A stretch of 64,000 nucleotides of DNA. Origin: Letharia columbiana (lineage: Eukaryota > Ascomycota > Lecanoromycetes > Lecanorales > Parmeliaceae). How positions within the stretch are numbered: the first letter of the stretch is position 1; every line of letters begins with the position of its first letter. A program made the translations under genes and the position numbers. Of the stretch, positions 22,892 through 32,633 are shown one piece after another. The DNA is taken from NCBI RefSeq assembly GCF_014066305.1, contig NW_023501105.1, positions 124,001 through 188,000 of the forward strand. The letters run 5' to 3'. The notes beneath the pieces are model-generated. The model was not told the DNA's origin. It worked only from the letters and a program-made list of their open reading frames with translations, and ran no database searches.

Positions 22892-25021
22892 ATGCTCTCC
22901 TTCATTATTGCAGCTGCTCTCGCCCTGCCCTTCCATGGAGCATCAGCAGCTCCTCAGAGTGCGTTTAGCACGCTTCCCTTGTCCTATCTTACCACTGACT
23001 TTTTCAGCATTCTCACCCAATTCCACCGCAATATTTCCGTCAGGGCCAGCGGTAACCAAAGCACCAACAGGGAACTGTTCCAACAACTGTGCCTATCCTC
23101 AGATAGATCTAGGCTTCATAACATGGTCCCAGATGTCCATTACCGCGACTTATACAGCAGCAACCGTGGTACTCATTGTGAACAAGAGAAATAACAGTAC
23201 TCGAACGACTACCATCTCCAATACGGAAATCGATTTCGGAAAAATCGCTACGCCTACTAATTTAAACAGCGACGGCACAGTGACGGCATCCGTGGTTGAT
23301 AACGACGGGAGCACTCGTGTCATGTGAGTAATGGTTGGACTGCTTTATACACACTATGTGACCTAACGTTATTCTCTTCAAGCGCGTACCCCACGAGTAT
23401 CTACTCTGATTACGCCCCAAACATAACATGGACCGGGACTCTCTCCACCACCGTTAGCGGCACCCCAACATGCTCAATAGCTCCTACCGGCGCAGTAGCC
23501 GTCTTCCCATCGCATCCCCTGCTCCCCGAAGGCGTACAGGCGACAGGTGTCAACACGATCGAGGATCCACGGGGTTGGACGTTTGTTCCTATGGGGGACC
23601 GGACGTGTGGAGACACGGGGGACCTGATCGAGGATTTCTTTCCGGGCCTGGGTGTCTGGAACTGCGAGGCGTCAGGTGATTGTGTGGGACCGATAGGAGC
23701 GTTGCAGACAGCGTTATATCTCACAAAGACTTCGACATCGACGGAGCCGGATACCGGGCCAACCCCGCCGCCGGCGCCAGCGTCAAGCACGCAGCAACCG
23801 GTGGCCCAACCGGAGAAGACAGCACCCGCCGAAACACCTACATCAAACGCACCTCCGGCAGAAACACCTTCTTCCACGGAGACACCCCCTCCGGAAGCTT
23901 CCCCCACGGAAACACCTCCAGTGGCGCCCCCCCCACCACCCGCGTCCACGAGCATCGTCATCACCCCCTCCCCAGGCCCCGCCCCGACCGCCCCGGTAGC
24001 GATCCCAGTACCCGTCACCTCGACGGATGCAAAAGGCCGCATCACAATCTCCACCAGCACCGCCGTCGCCCACCCCATCGTCCTCACCACCACCAACGCC
24101 CAAGGCCGCCCCGTCCCCACGACCAGCCTCTCCACCGCCTCCATCTCCGCCTCCGTCCCCCTCGTCCTCACCTCCACCAACGCCCACGGCACCATCCTCT
24201 CCTCAACGACCCACCTCCCCGCCATAATCCTCACCGCCACCGACGCCGCCGGCTCCGAATCCCTCACCACCTCCGCCCTCACCCCACCCCTCCCCCTCCC
24301 CATCACCGTCGGCGCCGAAACCATCACCCCGAACCCGCAGTCCCAATACCTCATCTCGGGCCAAACCCTCTCCCCCGGCTCCTCCATCACCCTCGGCGCC
24401 GGCCCCGCCGCCACGGTCCTCACCCTCCAAACATCCGGCCCCTCCGCCCCCGCCCTCGTCTACGGCCCCCGCACCTCCCCCCTCCCCTCCCCCGCCCTCC
24501 TGACCATCGGCGCCGACACCGTCACCCCGAACCCGCACTCGCAGTACCTCATCTCGGGCTCCACCCTCGCCGTCGGCTCGCCCGTGACGATCGGCGCCGG
24601 GACCGTGCTCGCGCTGCAGACATCGGGCGCCGCAACGGCGCTCGTCTACGCGGCCCGCACGTCCGTGTTGACCCCGACGGCGCTCGCGTTCCCGCCCGCC
24701 ATCGTGCTGGGGTCGGAGACCATCACGGCGAACGGCCGGACGCAGTATGTGGTCGGGTCGCAGACGCTGACGGCGGGCGGGGCGGTGACGGTGGGCGGGA
24801 CGAGGGTGAGTCTGGCGGCGGGCGGGAGCGACGTCGTGGTCGGGTCGAGCACGGAGGCTTTGGCGCCGTATATCACGGCCGGGTTTGGGGCGGGGGCGAA
24901 CGGGACGACGCCGTCGGCGTTTACGGGGGGTGCGGAGGGGAGGGGTGGGCGGGGTTGGGGGCCGTGGTGTGGGTGTGGATGGGCTGTTTTTGGGTATGTA
25001 CTTCAAGTAATCTTTGTATAA
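22892..25021 (+). CDS. Secreted or cell-wall Ser/Thr/Pro-rich protein with VGAETITPN-type repeats
   Basis: Three exons (22892-22958, 23008-23323, 23383-25021) give 673 residues in frame. A signal peptide (MLSFIIAAALAL...ASAAPQ) is followed by a Cys-containing globular domain (residues ~25-285) with CSNNCAYPQIDLG and NITWTGTLSTTVSGTPTC. A long Pro/Thr/Ala-rich linker comes next, then repeats with the phrases ETITPNPQSQYLISGQTL, DTVTPNPHSQYLISGSTL and ETITANGRTQYVVGSQTL. This repeat module is common in fungal extracellular proteins of unknown role. GPI anchoring or wall attachment is plausible but the C-terminus (from about 24950) looks out of frame with the usual hydrophobic tail, so a frameshift or an unrecognised intron is possible there. 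Codon use is extreme: third positions are mostly C up to ~24500, then mostly G. Confidence 0.75.
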
Positions 25022-25103
25022 AAGTGTGTATATATATATATGTATATGTAAAACCTACCGTCAACACGTCGATGGCAAATTCCCACCAGCAGTCACACAA
25101 ACC

Positions 25104-25128
25104 CTCACCTCACCTCACCTCACCTCAC
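25104..25128. repeat. (CTCAC)5 minisatellite
   Basis: Five perfect CTCAC units at the 3' end of the O-methyltransferase pseudogene; they contribute its apparent stop codon (TGA on the minus strand, 25127-25125). Confidence 0.95.
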
Positions 25129-26695
25129 CCCCCCTCCCCAACCGCCCGCGTCCCCACCTCCGCCCGCCAAACCTTCACCAACCCCAACCCCACAGACTCA
25201 AACAAACCCCGCCAATCCGCCTCGCTCCGCTCACGTCAACACCGTCAGATCCATCCAGTAGCGGTACAGCTCCTCCTTCCGCACCCGAGGACCTCGGCGA
25301 TCCGGAGTCCGGAAAAGTCGGGGCCCATAGCATCGACGTTGCGCCGCAGGATCCTTCGACACACGACGTCCCGGTCAGCGAAGCCGGCTCTCGTCATCCA
25401 ACGATGTTTTCTCGTCAAAAAGGTGGGTCCGGCCTCACGGTCATCGGGCCAATCGTGCATGATCCTCCTCCGGTAATAAAACGCACGCGTTCCTCACCGG
25501 CTGCCGCGGCCAGAAACCGTGGACCGTCGGATGGATGTCCAGCTCCGGGGGCAGGTGATCCGCCGGGACGGGGTCGACGACGCGGGACGAGGTCTTGGGT
25601 TAGGATTCTGCCTGTCGGCCGGGGGGGGGGGAAGGTCTGGCGGATTTCCTTCATGGTGCCGCCTCGGGAGGCGCCGACGTCGACGACGAGGACGCGGTTT
25701 TTGCGTTGGCAGGCGGTGGAGAGGGGGGCGAGTTCGGTGTCGGAGGGGTAGATGCCGACGGCGGGGACGGTGGACCAGTTGCCCTGAGGGACGAAACGGC
25801 TCGTCAGGGCGTGGGGTACAGGGCGAGGGGGAGTGCCTACGCTGATTCCGATGGCAAATTTTCGTAACTTTTCCGGGGAGCGTCCGACCGCTTTGATCCG
25901 ATCTTGGCCTTCCAGGCCGTATGTCCAGGAGTAGGGATTGTGGGTCGGGCTCGATGGCGACTCCAGCGGATGAGATTTGAAATACTCTGGCAAGCGAGAA
26001 CATGGCGTGCAGCATATCGTCCATCCTTGCAAGGTAGAGTACTCGGAGTCAGACAGACGCAAAAGCGGAGATGACATAGAGAAAGGATGCGGGAATGCGG
26101 AGAAAGGTGTACGTGACGATGAAGACATCTCCGTGCCTTACATGACTTCGAAGAAGTATGCATATCCCGGTTCCGGAAAATTGATCGAGCGGATCGGATG
26201 AGCGTATTCGTCTTGCTCGACTTCATCCAACGTGCCGTCTGCGACGAGCATACGCATCATTCGGACGAGAGTCAAAGTCAACGGTGACCAATTCTTCACC
26301 ACAGCTGTTCACGTAAAGACATACTAATCCAAGTCTTTTCAGACCCCACTTCCGCAGCCAGCGTCGCAGCCGTAATGCTTCCTTTCCTCGGAATCTTTTC
26401 AAATGCGCCGATTGCCATGGTGAAGCGCAACGCGTGCGCTGCATAGACCTTAAACACAATTGTAGGTCAGCTCGCAAGTGCGAAGGACAGAACCGTCAGA
26501 GTTGACACCCCATACCTGCGCAATGCGAGCAAAGAAAGCATCGTCTCCATCCTGAAGTTCGGTAACGAGGTTTTTGGCATCACGGAGCGCTTTTACCCTA
26601 GCTACGCGGTCCGAAGGATTCTCAAGATAATTATTGACTGTTAATTGCGAATCGGCGGCGATGCTGCGAAGTCCTTGTAGGTTTGGCGAATTCAT
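25125..26695 (-). pseudogene. SAM-dependent O-methyltransferase pseudogene (secondary-metabolite type)
   Basis: The relic starts at MNSPNLQGLRSIAADS (ATG 26695). It retains the helical N-terminal domain (YAAHALRFTMAIGAFEKIP; RMMRMLVADGTLDEVE), the dimer/linker region (THNPYSWTYG; SPEKLRKFAIGI), the SAM motif (VLVVDVGASRGGTMKEI), the mid-domain ELDIHPTVHGFWPRQPV and FYYRRRIMHDWPDDR. These pieces lie in different frames: I see breaks near 25,992, 25,560, 25,495 and 25,260, plus a stop in MDLTVLT. At least one intron (near 26,330) is also too short for a clean join. Intact relatives methylate phenolic or polyketide hydroxyls. The GC-rich 3' part shows indels rather than RIP-like transitions. Sequencing error could explain one break, not all. 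Confidence 0.75.
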
Positions 26696-26699
26696 TGCT

Positions 26700-27166
26700 G
26701 ACCGAAAGGGTCTGATGAGTATAGACTACTTATACAGTATGTCCCCACGTTCGAGGGATGAGTCTAGGATGATGCCGGTTCTGCACGATGATGTGATGTA
26801 GGTAGGCTAGCCGCTATCTGCTGACACTTATCGCTGGGCAACCACTGCGAGGTGTTATCTTTGTCACATTTTGCTACATCTAGTCATACCAAATTGGCTA
26901 CATACATTAGAATATCATGATCAAAGGGGGGATAGCATTCAGCCTCTCTCAAGCTAGTTCTAGCCCTCAGAGTATAGCGAGTCAAGCCTGTCAGAAGCTT
27001 CACTTGAATGCCAGTGACATGAAGCCTAACCTTGACAAAGCCTCTCTCTCTACTGCCCGAGTTGATACAAGCAACTCTGCTACATTTGATGGTAGCTCGT
27101 CAGCAAAGTGCTAAGTGACCGATATCTTCAATGAGACAGGTTAGACAGGGACTGAAAATTCTCCGG
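26700..27166. other. Intergenic region with a small open frame
   Basis: Promoter side of the O-methyltransferase pseudogene and 3' flank of the membrane-protein gene. A 65-codon plus-strand frame (26917-27114, Ser/Ala-rich) is present; I do not recognise it and cannot show it is a gene. Confidence 0.4.
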
Positions 27167-30000
27167 TTAAGGTGATGGCGGGTGCAAGGATGTATATCCC
27201 GAGTGCATTTGTGGGGAAAGCTGCAAAGTCGGCATCCGGATGCGAGGGAGAATCTCATCATGAGTGTCGTGCTGCTGGCCACCGTCTGTCTGAGCCTCTG
27301 GTCCGTCACCATCTAATCGCTCCGGAGTTCGGCTATCGCGAGAGGACCCCTCATGTTGTAATTCCTCCATCAGAGGCCCAGTGCTTGACCGTCTGCGAGA
27401 CTGGTCGTTGAGTGCTTGATTGGCCGCCCCGTCTGCGTTATTTGGCTTTGCATTCCAATCCCAAATCAACGTCTTATTAAATGCCGTCGGTTCCCGTCCT
27501 GTGGCGCTTTGCCATGGGATACGAACAACTTTCCAGATTAGGAGCAGGATCTTGTCCCATAAGCCGAGTAGCAATCGAATCCAGTAGGTGTATTTCTTGA
27601 ACCGTCTAGTAAATCTAATCCCTTCAGACGCGTTCCCAAAGTCCTCCGTGGCGAGATGGCTTTGAGTGCAAAATTCCGCAACAATGTAGGCAAGGCCCAC
27701 GACCAATACAGCGCACGAGAGTGAGGTGCCGACACCCCAGTAGTATGTGACGCCATGTTCACGGTAAAAATCGACGTTTTCAAAATCGGTATATCCCTAG
27801 TGCCAGATGTCAGGAAACTTCTGGAAATTTTGGAAATGCTAGACAATCTCGTACTCCGCCTGAGGCCCAGATGCTCGATATGCAATCGCAAGTTACATAG
27901 GATCCGACACTTCCAAGTACTTAGCCTCAGTCTACCACATTATACTTCCAACACTTACGTTTGAGCAAAGACAATATAGGCCAGCCTAAATGATTTTGGA
28001 CTTAGAACGTCTCTTCAGGATAAAGTTTGGGTGGTGAAAGAGGTCAGGGAGCCTCTCAATCCTGCGCAGAATGGATTGGGGAATCAAGGCTTGCAGAATG
28101 TGACTCACCATATCGAATTTCCTACTTCTATGACCCGTAAGAGCATATCAACGTGATCTGTCCACCTCGATTTCTCCCACCAGTCGAGCATCCTTTTGAC
28201 CTTTGTCCTTCCTGCTTTCGTGAATCGGCCAGTGTTTGCGCGGTTGAGTGTCCGATCGAAGTGACACAGCAGCGTAGAGACAGGATCCTGGGGCGTGTGA
28301 TCACTGATCCACCACACCCAACGCCGATACTCTATGTAGCCAGGCCGAAATCCCCAACAGAGCATCTCGACTAGGAATAGAGTCATTGTTGTGACAACAT
28401 AGATCATATAGCCGCCAGATCTGCAGCCGAGACCGACTGTCGGTGTGTAGTCTGCCTGTGGTTAGTAGAGAGGTTCAGGAGGTGAAACAAAAATTGTACA
28501 TGACAAGATGAAGGCGCCTCCAGCTGAAGTGCAAACTACGCAAATGGAGCTCGCGATTTGCCGAATCATTCGAGGGTCAAACCAAATCAATCGATGGTCT
28601 TCGTCTCTGTGATCACGCATCTAGATTACAGTTTCGCAGTCAGCATTGCCTACCTGAGGGGTATATCGAGCCTCGGAACATGTTTCTGGAGTCACAACTC
28701 CCAGGACGTCTTTCGAGACTCAAGATCTGGTCCAAAAGAGGGAACTTGAACGGGGAAGATACGTACAAAAGTCCTTGCTCTGTTGGCGTTATGCTCGGGC
28801 AGCCAGCCTCTTCCATCCTCAGCCATGAACTTATCCTCGAAACTACACAAGAGAGGATGGGCAACTCCGTAGTGCCATCTAATTCTCCCCTGACCAGCAA
28901 AGTCTGTAAAGAAGTCCTCGAAACTGTCGTCTCCTAAGAGTCTGATCCAATGAAAAAATTCTGGGGGGCGGTGAATCCGTTTCCTATAGGTCTCTCGAAG
29001 TTCATCATCGATGAGAGCGCTGCGTACAGATGCCAGGAGACGATTCAGCTTCACGCGGATCCGGCCTGCCGCCACAGCGTTACGATCTACAACACATGAC
29101 AAGATGAATATCGGCAGAAAAGCTAGAAGCAGCCCCAGCGCAAGGTCGTGAGCGGCCTGGTTTGTTCCTATGTTTCCAAATGCAGACTGAATTGATATTG
29201 CCATGGCGAGGAGAAACCATAAGGTGGACACAAACACTGGAATCACTCCTTTCTTGCGGAAAACCCTTATGGTTCCAGCAAGTTTCTTCCGCTGGTCCGT
29301 GAGGCTAGCTTCGGTGGTCATTGGTAGCTCGTCACTGAAAAGTGCAATACGCAGAAGTTTCTCAGCTGCAATCATAGTTTCGTCCCGGCCGACTAGGTCC
29401 CGCCTGATCAGATCTGCAAGGTACGTCCGATCAGTATAGAACCAATTCTTGGGCGATAGCGGAACTTGCACTGGTTCATGACGCTCAGTATGTACAACGA
29501 GTCCCGCATTTGAGCAAACTGAGAGTCTTCACCCGGGAACTCATCGTATGGTGTAGCCATGTCCACCATCATGGCACATTTGCCGGTGATTTTGATGTTC
29601 CACAAGACGTAGGAGATGCTAGCGATTGGGTTGCCAATCCAACGTGCGAGCGCCAGGAAGCTTTTGAAATTCTCGTTGCTTTCGAAGGGGGCCTGTAGAA
29701 TTAGTCCAACGACCGGCAGTACCTTCATCTGCGTAAGCCACTGATTGCACTCGGTATGGCAAGAATCTTACCCAGGTGGTGATAGTGGAGCTCACATCAA
29801 CCCAAGCGTAGTAGTCTGAGCCTTCGCCGCAAAGATTTCTGCAACCTTGAACAGTTATAAGTGGTGGTGGGGGGACGACATGTTCCAGAATGCCTCTGAT
29901 GGTTCCGTTGTATGCATAGTTGGGGTATTTGTACGTATAATTGCCGGGGTAGGTGCCGTTCACGAACTCGACGCCGCAAGCCGCGAGATTGAGTCTCATC
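27167..30000 (-). CDS. Polytopic membrane protein of unknown function
   Basis: At least five exons. The first (from ATG 30000) is a Cys-containing, Asn-glycosylation-rich ectodomain: CGVEFVNGTYPGNYTY, NGTIRG and GCRNLCGEGSDYYAW, ending SSTITTW. Downstream exons carry hydrophobic spans: VLPVVGLILQ, SISYVLWNI, VFVSTLWFLLAMAISI, LALGLLLAFLPIFILSCVV, IASSICVVCTSAGGAFILS, MIYVVTTMTLFLVEMLCWG and a last one near 27700. A charged cytoplasmic loop holds HRPPEFFHWIRLLGDDSFEDFF. The C-terminal ~120 residues are hydrophilic and disordered. The ectodomain-plus-multispan layout is common among uncharacterised Pezizomycotina membrane proteins. I could not close the exon join near 29,470 in frame, so a hidden intron or a lesion exists there. 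No transporter or enzyme motif was recognised. Confidence 0.6.
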
Positions 30001-30659
30001 TTGGACAAACGGTATGGGAAGTGACGGTCAAGTAGAGATACGGTGTAGTAGAAACAAGACGGCCTTAGGGGAAGATGAATATAAGGAAATTATAGAGGGC
30101 GCGCGTTCATCGACGGGTAAAATGCGGCTCTGTCAGACGGATATGCCAAGTCATGCAGGATGCAGCCTTATGCCAACTCAGATTGGAAGGTAGAGAGTTT
30201 TCAGCTGAAGTTGGAAGCGGCCGCCTGCACGGCGCCCGTGTCTGGTTAACCTCAGAATCATGTATGAAGAAATACATTTGTAGGAATCAGCCTCGACTCT
30301 CGGATATGTTCCACTCACAGGTCGGCATCAGCGTCTCAATAAGTTGATGACTTGAAGAGGATACGATGGAAAAATGGTGGGAGGAGTAGCATAAAGAAAC
30401 GATGATGCGATTGGATGACGGGTATTTGCCAAGACTTCTTGGCCCTGCAAGGCGGGTGCACTCGTCAGCAGAGATAAGGTATCTTCTGGCGGCGTCAATA
30501 TCCTGCGTAACATCTAGGATCCATCCCTTCTCCTTCACATCGACGAGTAGCACAAAACGTGAAGCGTATCACAGCACGTGTCCTGGGTATCAATCACCAC
30601 CCTAAAACGATACCTTATCGCCGCATCTGTCTTTGAGTCTAAGTCTCTGCGCTGCAGCT
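30001..30659. other. Intergenic region
   Basis: About 650 bp between the start of the membrane-protein gene and the stop of the chromodomain gene. Nothing recognised. Confidence 0.45.
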
Positions 30660-32633
30660 CTAACGCCGCCCTTCCAAATATCTGTCAACGAAAGCGGGAT
30701 AGTCACGATACAAGCTGTCGTGTGGCTCCCAAGCTCTACTCCCATTGTTCCAATGCACGTGATATTCTGTCCCACTGTTTAGACGCTGTCTGGAGATGAT
30801 CCACAAGGGCCGACGAGGTCGAGCTATAGCCGTTGGGGCTATCGGCGGAGCTTGCATGCTGGGGATAGAGGCAGAAGTAGATCTGGGCGGTAGGTTGAGC
30901 TGCGTTGATAGGTTAACACCAAAGCGCCAAGAGCAAGGTTGAGACAGCTTACCGATCGCTGGAATAGCTCTGGCACAGGAGTTCGAAAAGACCTTGAGCC
31001 TGATGCGATTGGTGGAATCGCTGGTGGGTGTAGCGCGATGAGAGCAGGTGCTAACTGTGAGTTCGACTGTATTCCGGAATTAGCATTCCTACGCTTCAAA
31101 AAGCTCGGATAAACGTACCTCCCCCAGGTCTACTTCAGATCCAGGATCCTGAGGAGATGGTGAGCCTGATACGATTGGTAGGACCGCTGGTGGAGTTGGC
31201 GCACTCGTAGTGGGGATAGTTGTTGAGCTAAGCTGCATCGATGGTGAGTTCAAGTGTATAGATGCACGTCGTGCACTGGCGGCAGGTACTAAGGGTGGCC
31301 CGAGCTGTATGGATGGAATTGGAGCATCGGTGGCAGGTGACGTTATTGAGCCAAGTAGTATCGCTGGATCTTGAGGTGCTAGGGGTGATGAGTCGAGTAG
31401 ATTCGGGCTCTGCGCACTGGTAACAGGGGCTAGTGGTGGGCCGAGCTGACTTGGCAGTGAAGCACTTGTAACGGGTGCTATTGGAGAGCTGACCTGACTT
31501 GGCATGGAAGCACTCGTAACAGATGCCACTGGAGAGCTTAGCCGCATCGAGCGTCGACCTCCGTCACTTGAAACGGGCCTTAGTGGTGAACTGATCAATG
31601 GTAGATTGAATCGCGTTGGGCTTCGCGCTCCGGCAGCAGGTGCCAATGGAGAGCTGAGTTGTAACAACCGTCGACCTCGAGCACTAGTAACAGGTGTCGA
31701 TGGTGTGCTTAGCTGTATCATGGAGTTAGTATCTCACGCTTCAGGCAATCTTGGAGAAGCGTACCTCTCGCGCGTATGCTCTAGATGGAGGGCCCGGAGA
31801 AGGCGTTCGGTTTGAGGGTCTTGCAGTGGCAGAGGTCACAACCCACGCTCTCGATGGAGGTGTGGAGGCCAGCAGCTCAGGCGTAGCTTGATCCGTCGGC
31901 GCATCTGGCATCGGAGTATCGGCAATCGAGGCATCAGCTTGAGAGGCATCAGGTATTGGTGGGCTATGAGGTAGGCGGGGGTCAGGCGTAGCGGCATTCA
32001 GTATTGGCGAGTCAGGCTTCGGGTTGTACGTTCCCTCCACGATGGCTTTTATGATGGGATTCTCAGAATGCTAAATTTTTTTAGCTCGGTATCAGACCTA
32101 GGCTTCTACTGCATCACACTCACGGAGCGCCGAACCACAGCATGTCTCCACTGGGATCTTGTCCTGAGAAGTTCGCTGACCATAGCATAGTATGTGTTCG
32201 GACTCGTCAAGGGCAGCGGATCGCCTCTCTCGTATTGGCGATTGACAAGGACGTACTCCCATTGGCGAAGCGATTTCTCAAAGGAATCACCATAGAACAC
32301 GTTATAGAGTCGCCAGAGGAACTTGTCATAGGACTCATCTTTCGGAACAGTCACTCGAATTGGCTGCGCTTCGTCTCCTCGACCGAGATCGTATGCCACA
32401 TGGAAACTCACCTTGGGCCTCAGCTTGAAGCGGCCAACAGCTAGGTTTATATTGTCTGCTGGAGGTGTGCTTGATGTGGACATGCTGGGACCGGATGTCG
32501 TTGCGAGCGAGCGACCGGCCACTGTTGGATCCGTCGCTACAGGTGCAACGCCGTGCTTGTGTTCCAGGTGGTAGACCCATGCCCCCTTCACAACAAAGGT
32601 TTTTGAGCATCGAGGACAGTCGAAGGAGGACAT
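30660..32633 (-). CDS. C2H2 zinc finger - tandem repeat - chromodomain protein
   Basis: Five exons (32633-32124, 32070-31765, 31712-31119, 31066-30953, 30899-30660) give 587 residues; every intron is phase 0. The N-terminus is a C2H2 finger (Cys6 and Cys9 in CPRCSKTF, His pair in HLEHKH). A conserved alpha/beta module (~75-170) follows, with PIRVTVPKDESYDKF, WEYVLVNRQYERGDPLPL and YYAMVSELLRTRSQW. The third exon is built of imperfect repeats of the type LSSPLAPVTSAxxPSQ. The last ~55 residues form a chromodomain-like segment: WIISRQRLNSGTEYHVHW followed by RAWEPHDSL and a closing helix. A chromatin-binding role is inferred from the chromodomain. It is not a retrotransposon integrase tail: no integrase, RT or GAG sequence lies nearby. 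Confidence 0.75.
31119..31712 (-). repeat. Coding repeats rich in Ser, Pro, Thr and Ala
   Basis: Third exon of the zinc finger-chromodomain gene. About eleven degenerate units of 14-20 codons repeat the core (L/M)SSP(L/I)APVTSA. The nucleotide motif CACTxGTAACAGGTGxxAxTGG recurs on the plus strand, so this is a genuine minisatellite-derived coding block. Confidence 0.75.

Noticed and set aside
23680..25476. Very long plus-strand frame rich in His, Arg and Pro
   Set aside because: Shadow of the C-rich secreted-protein gene in another frame; low-complexity composition and no start or domain.
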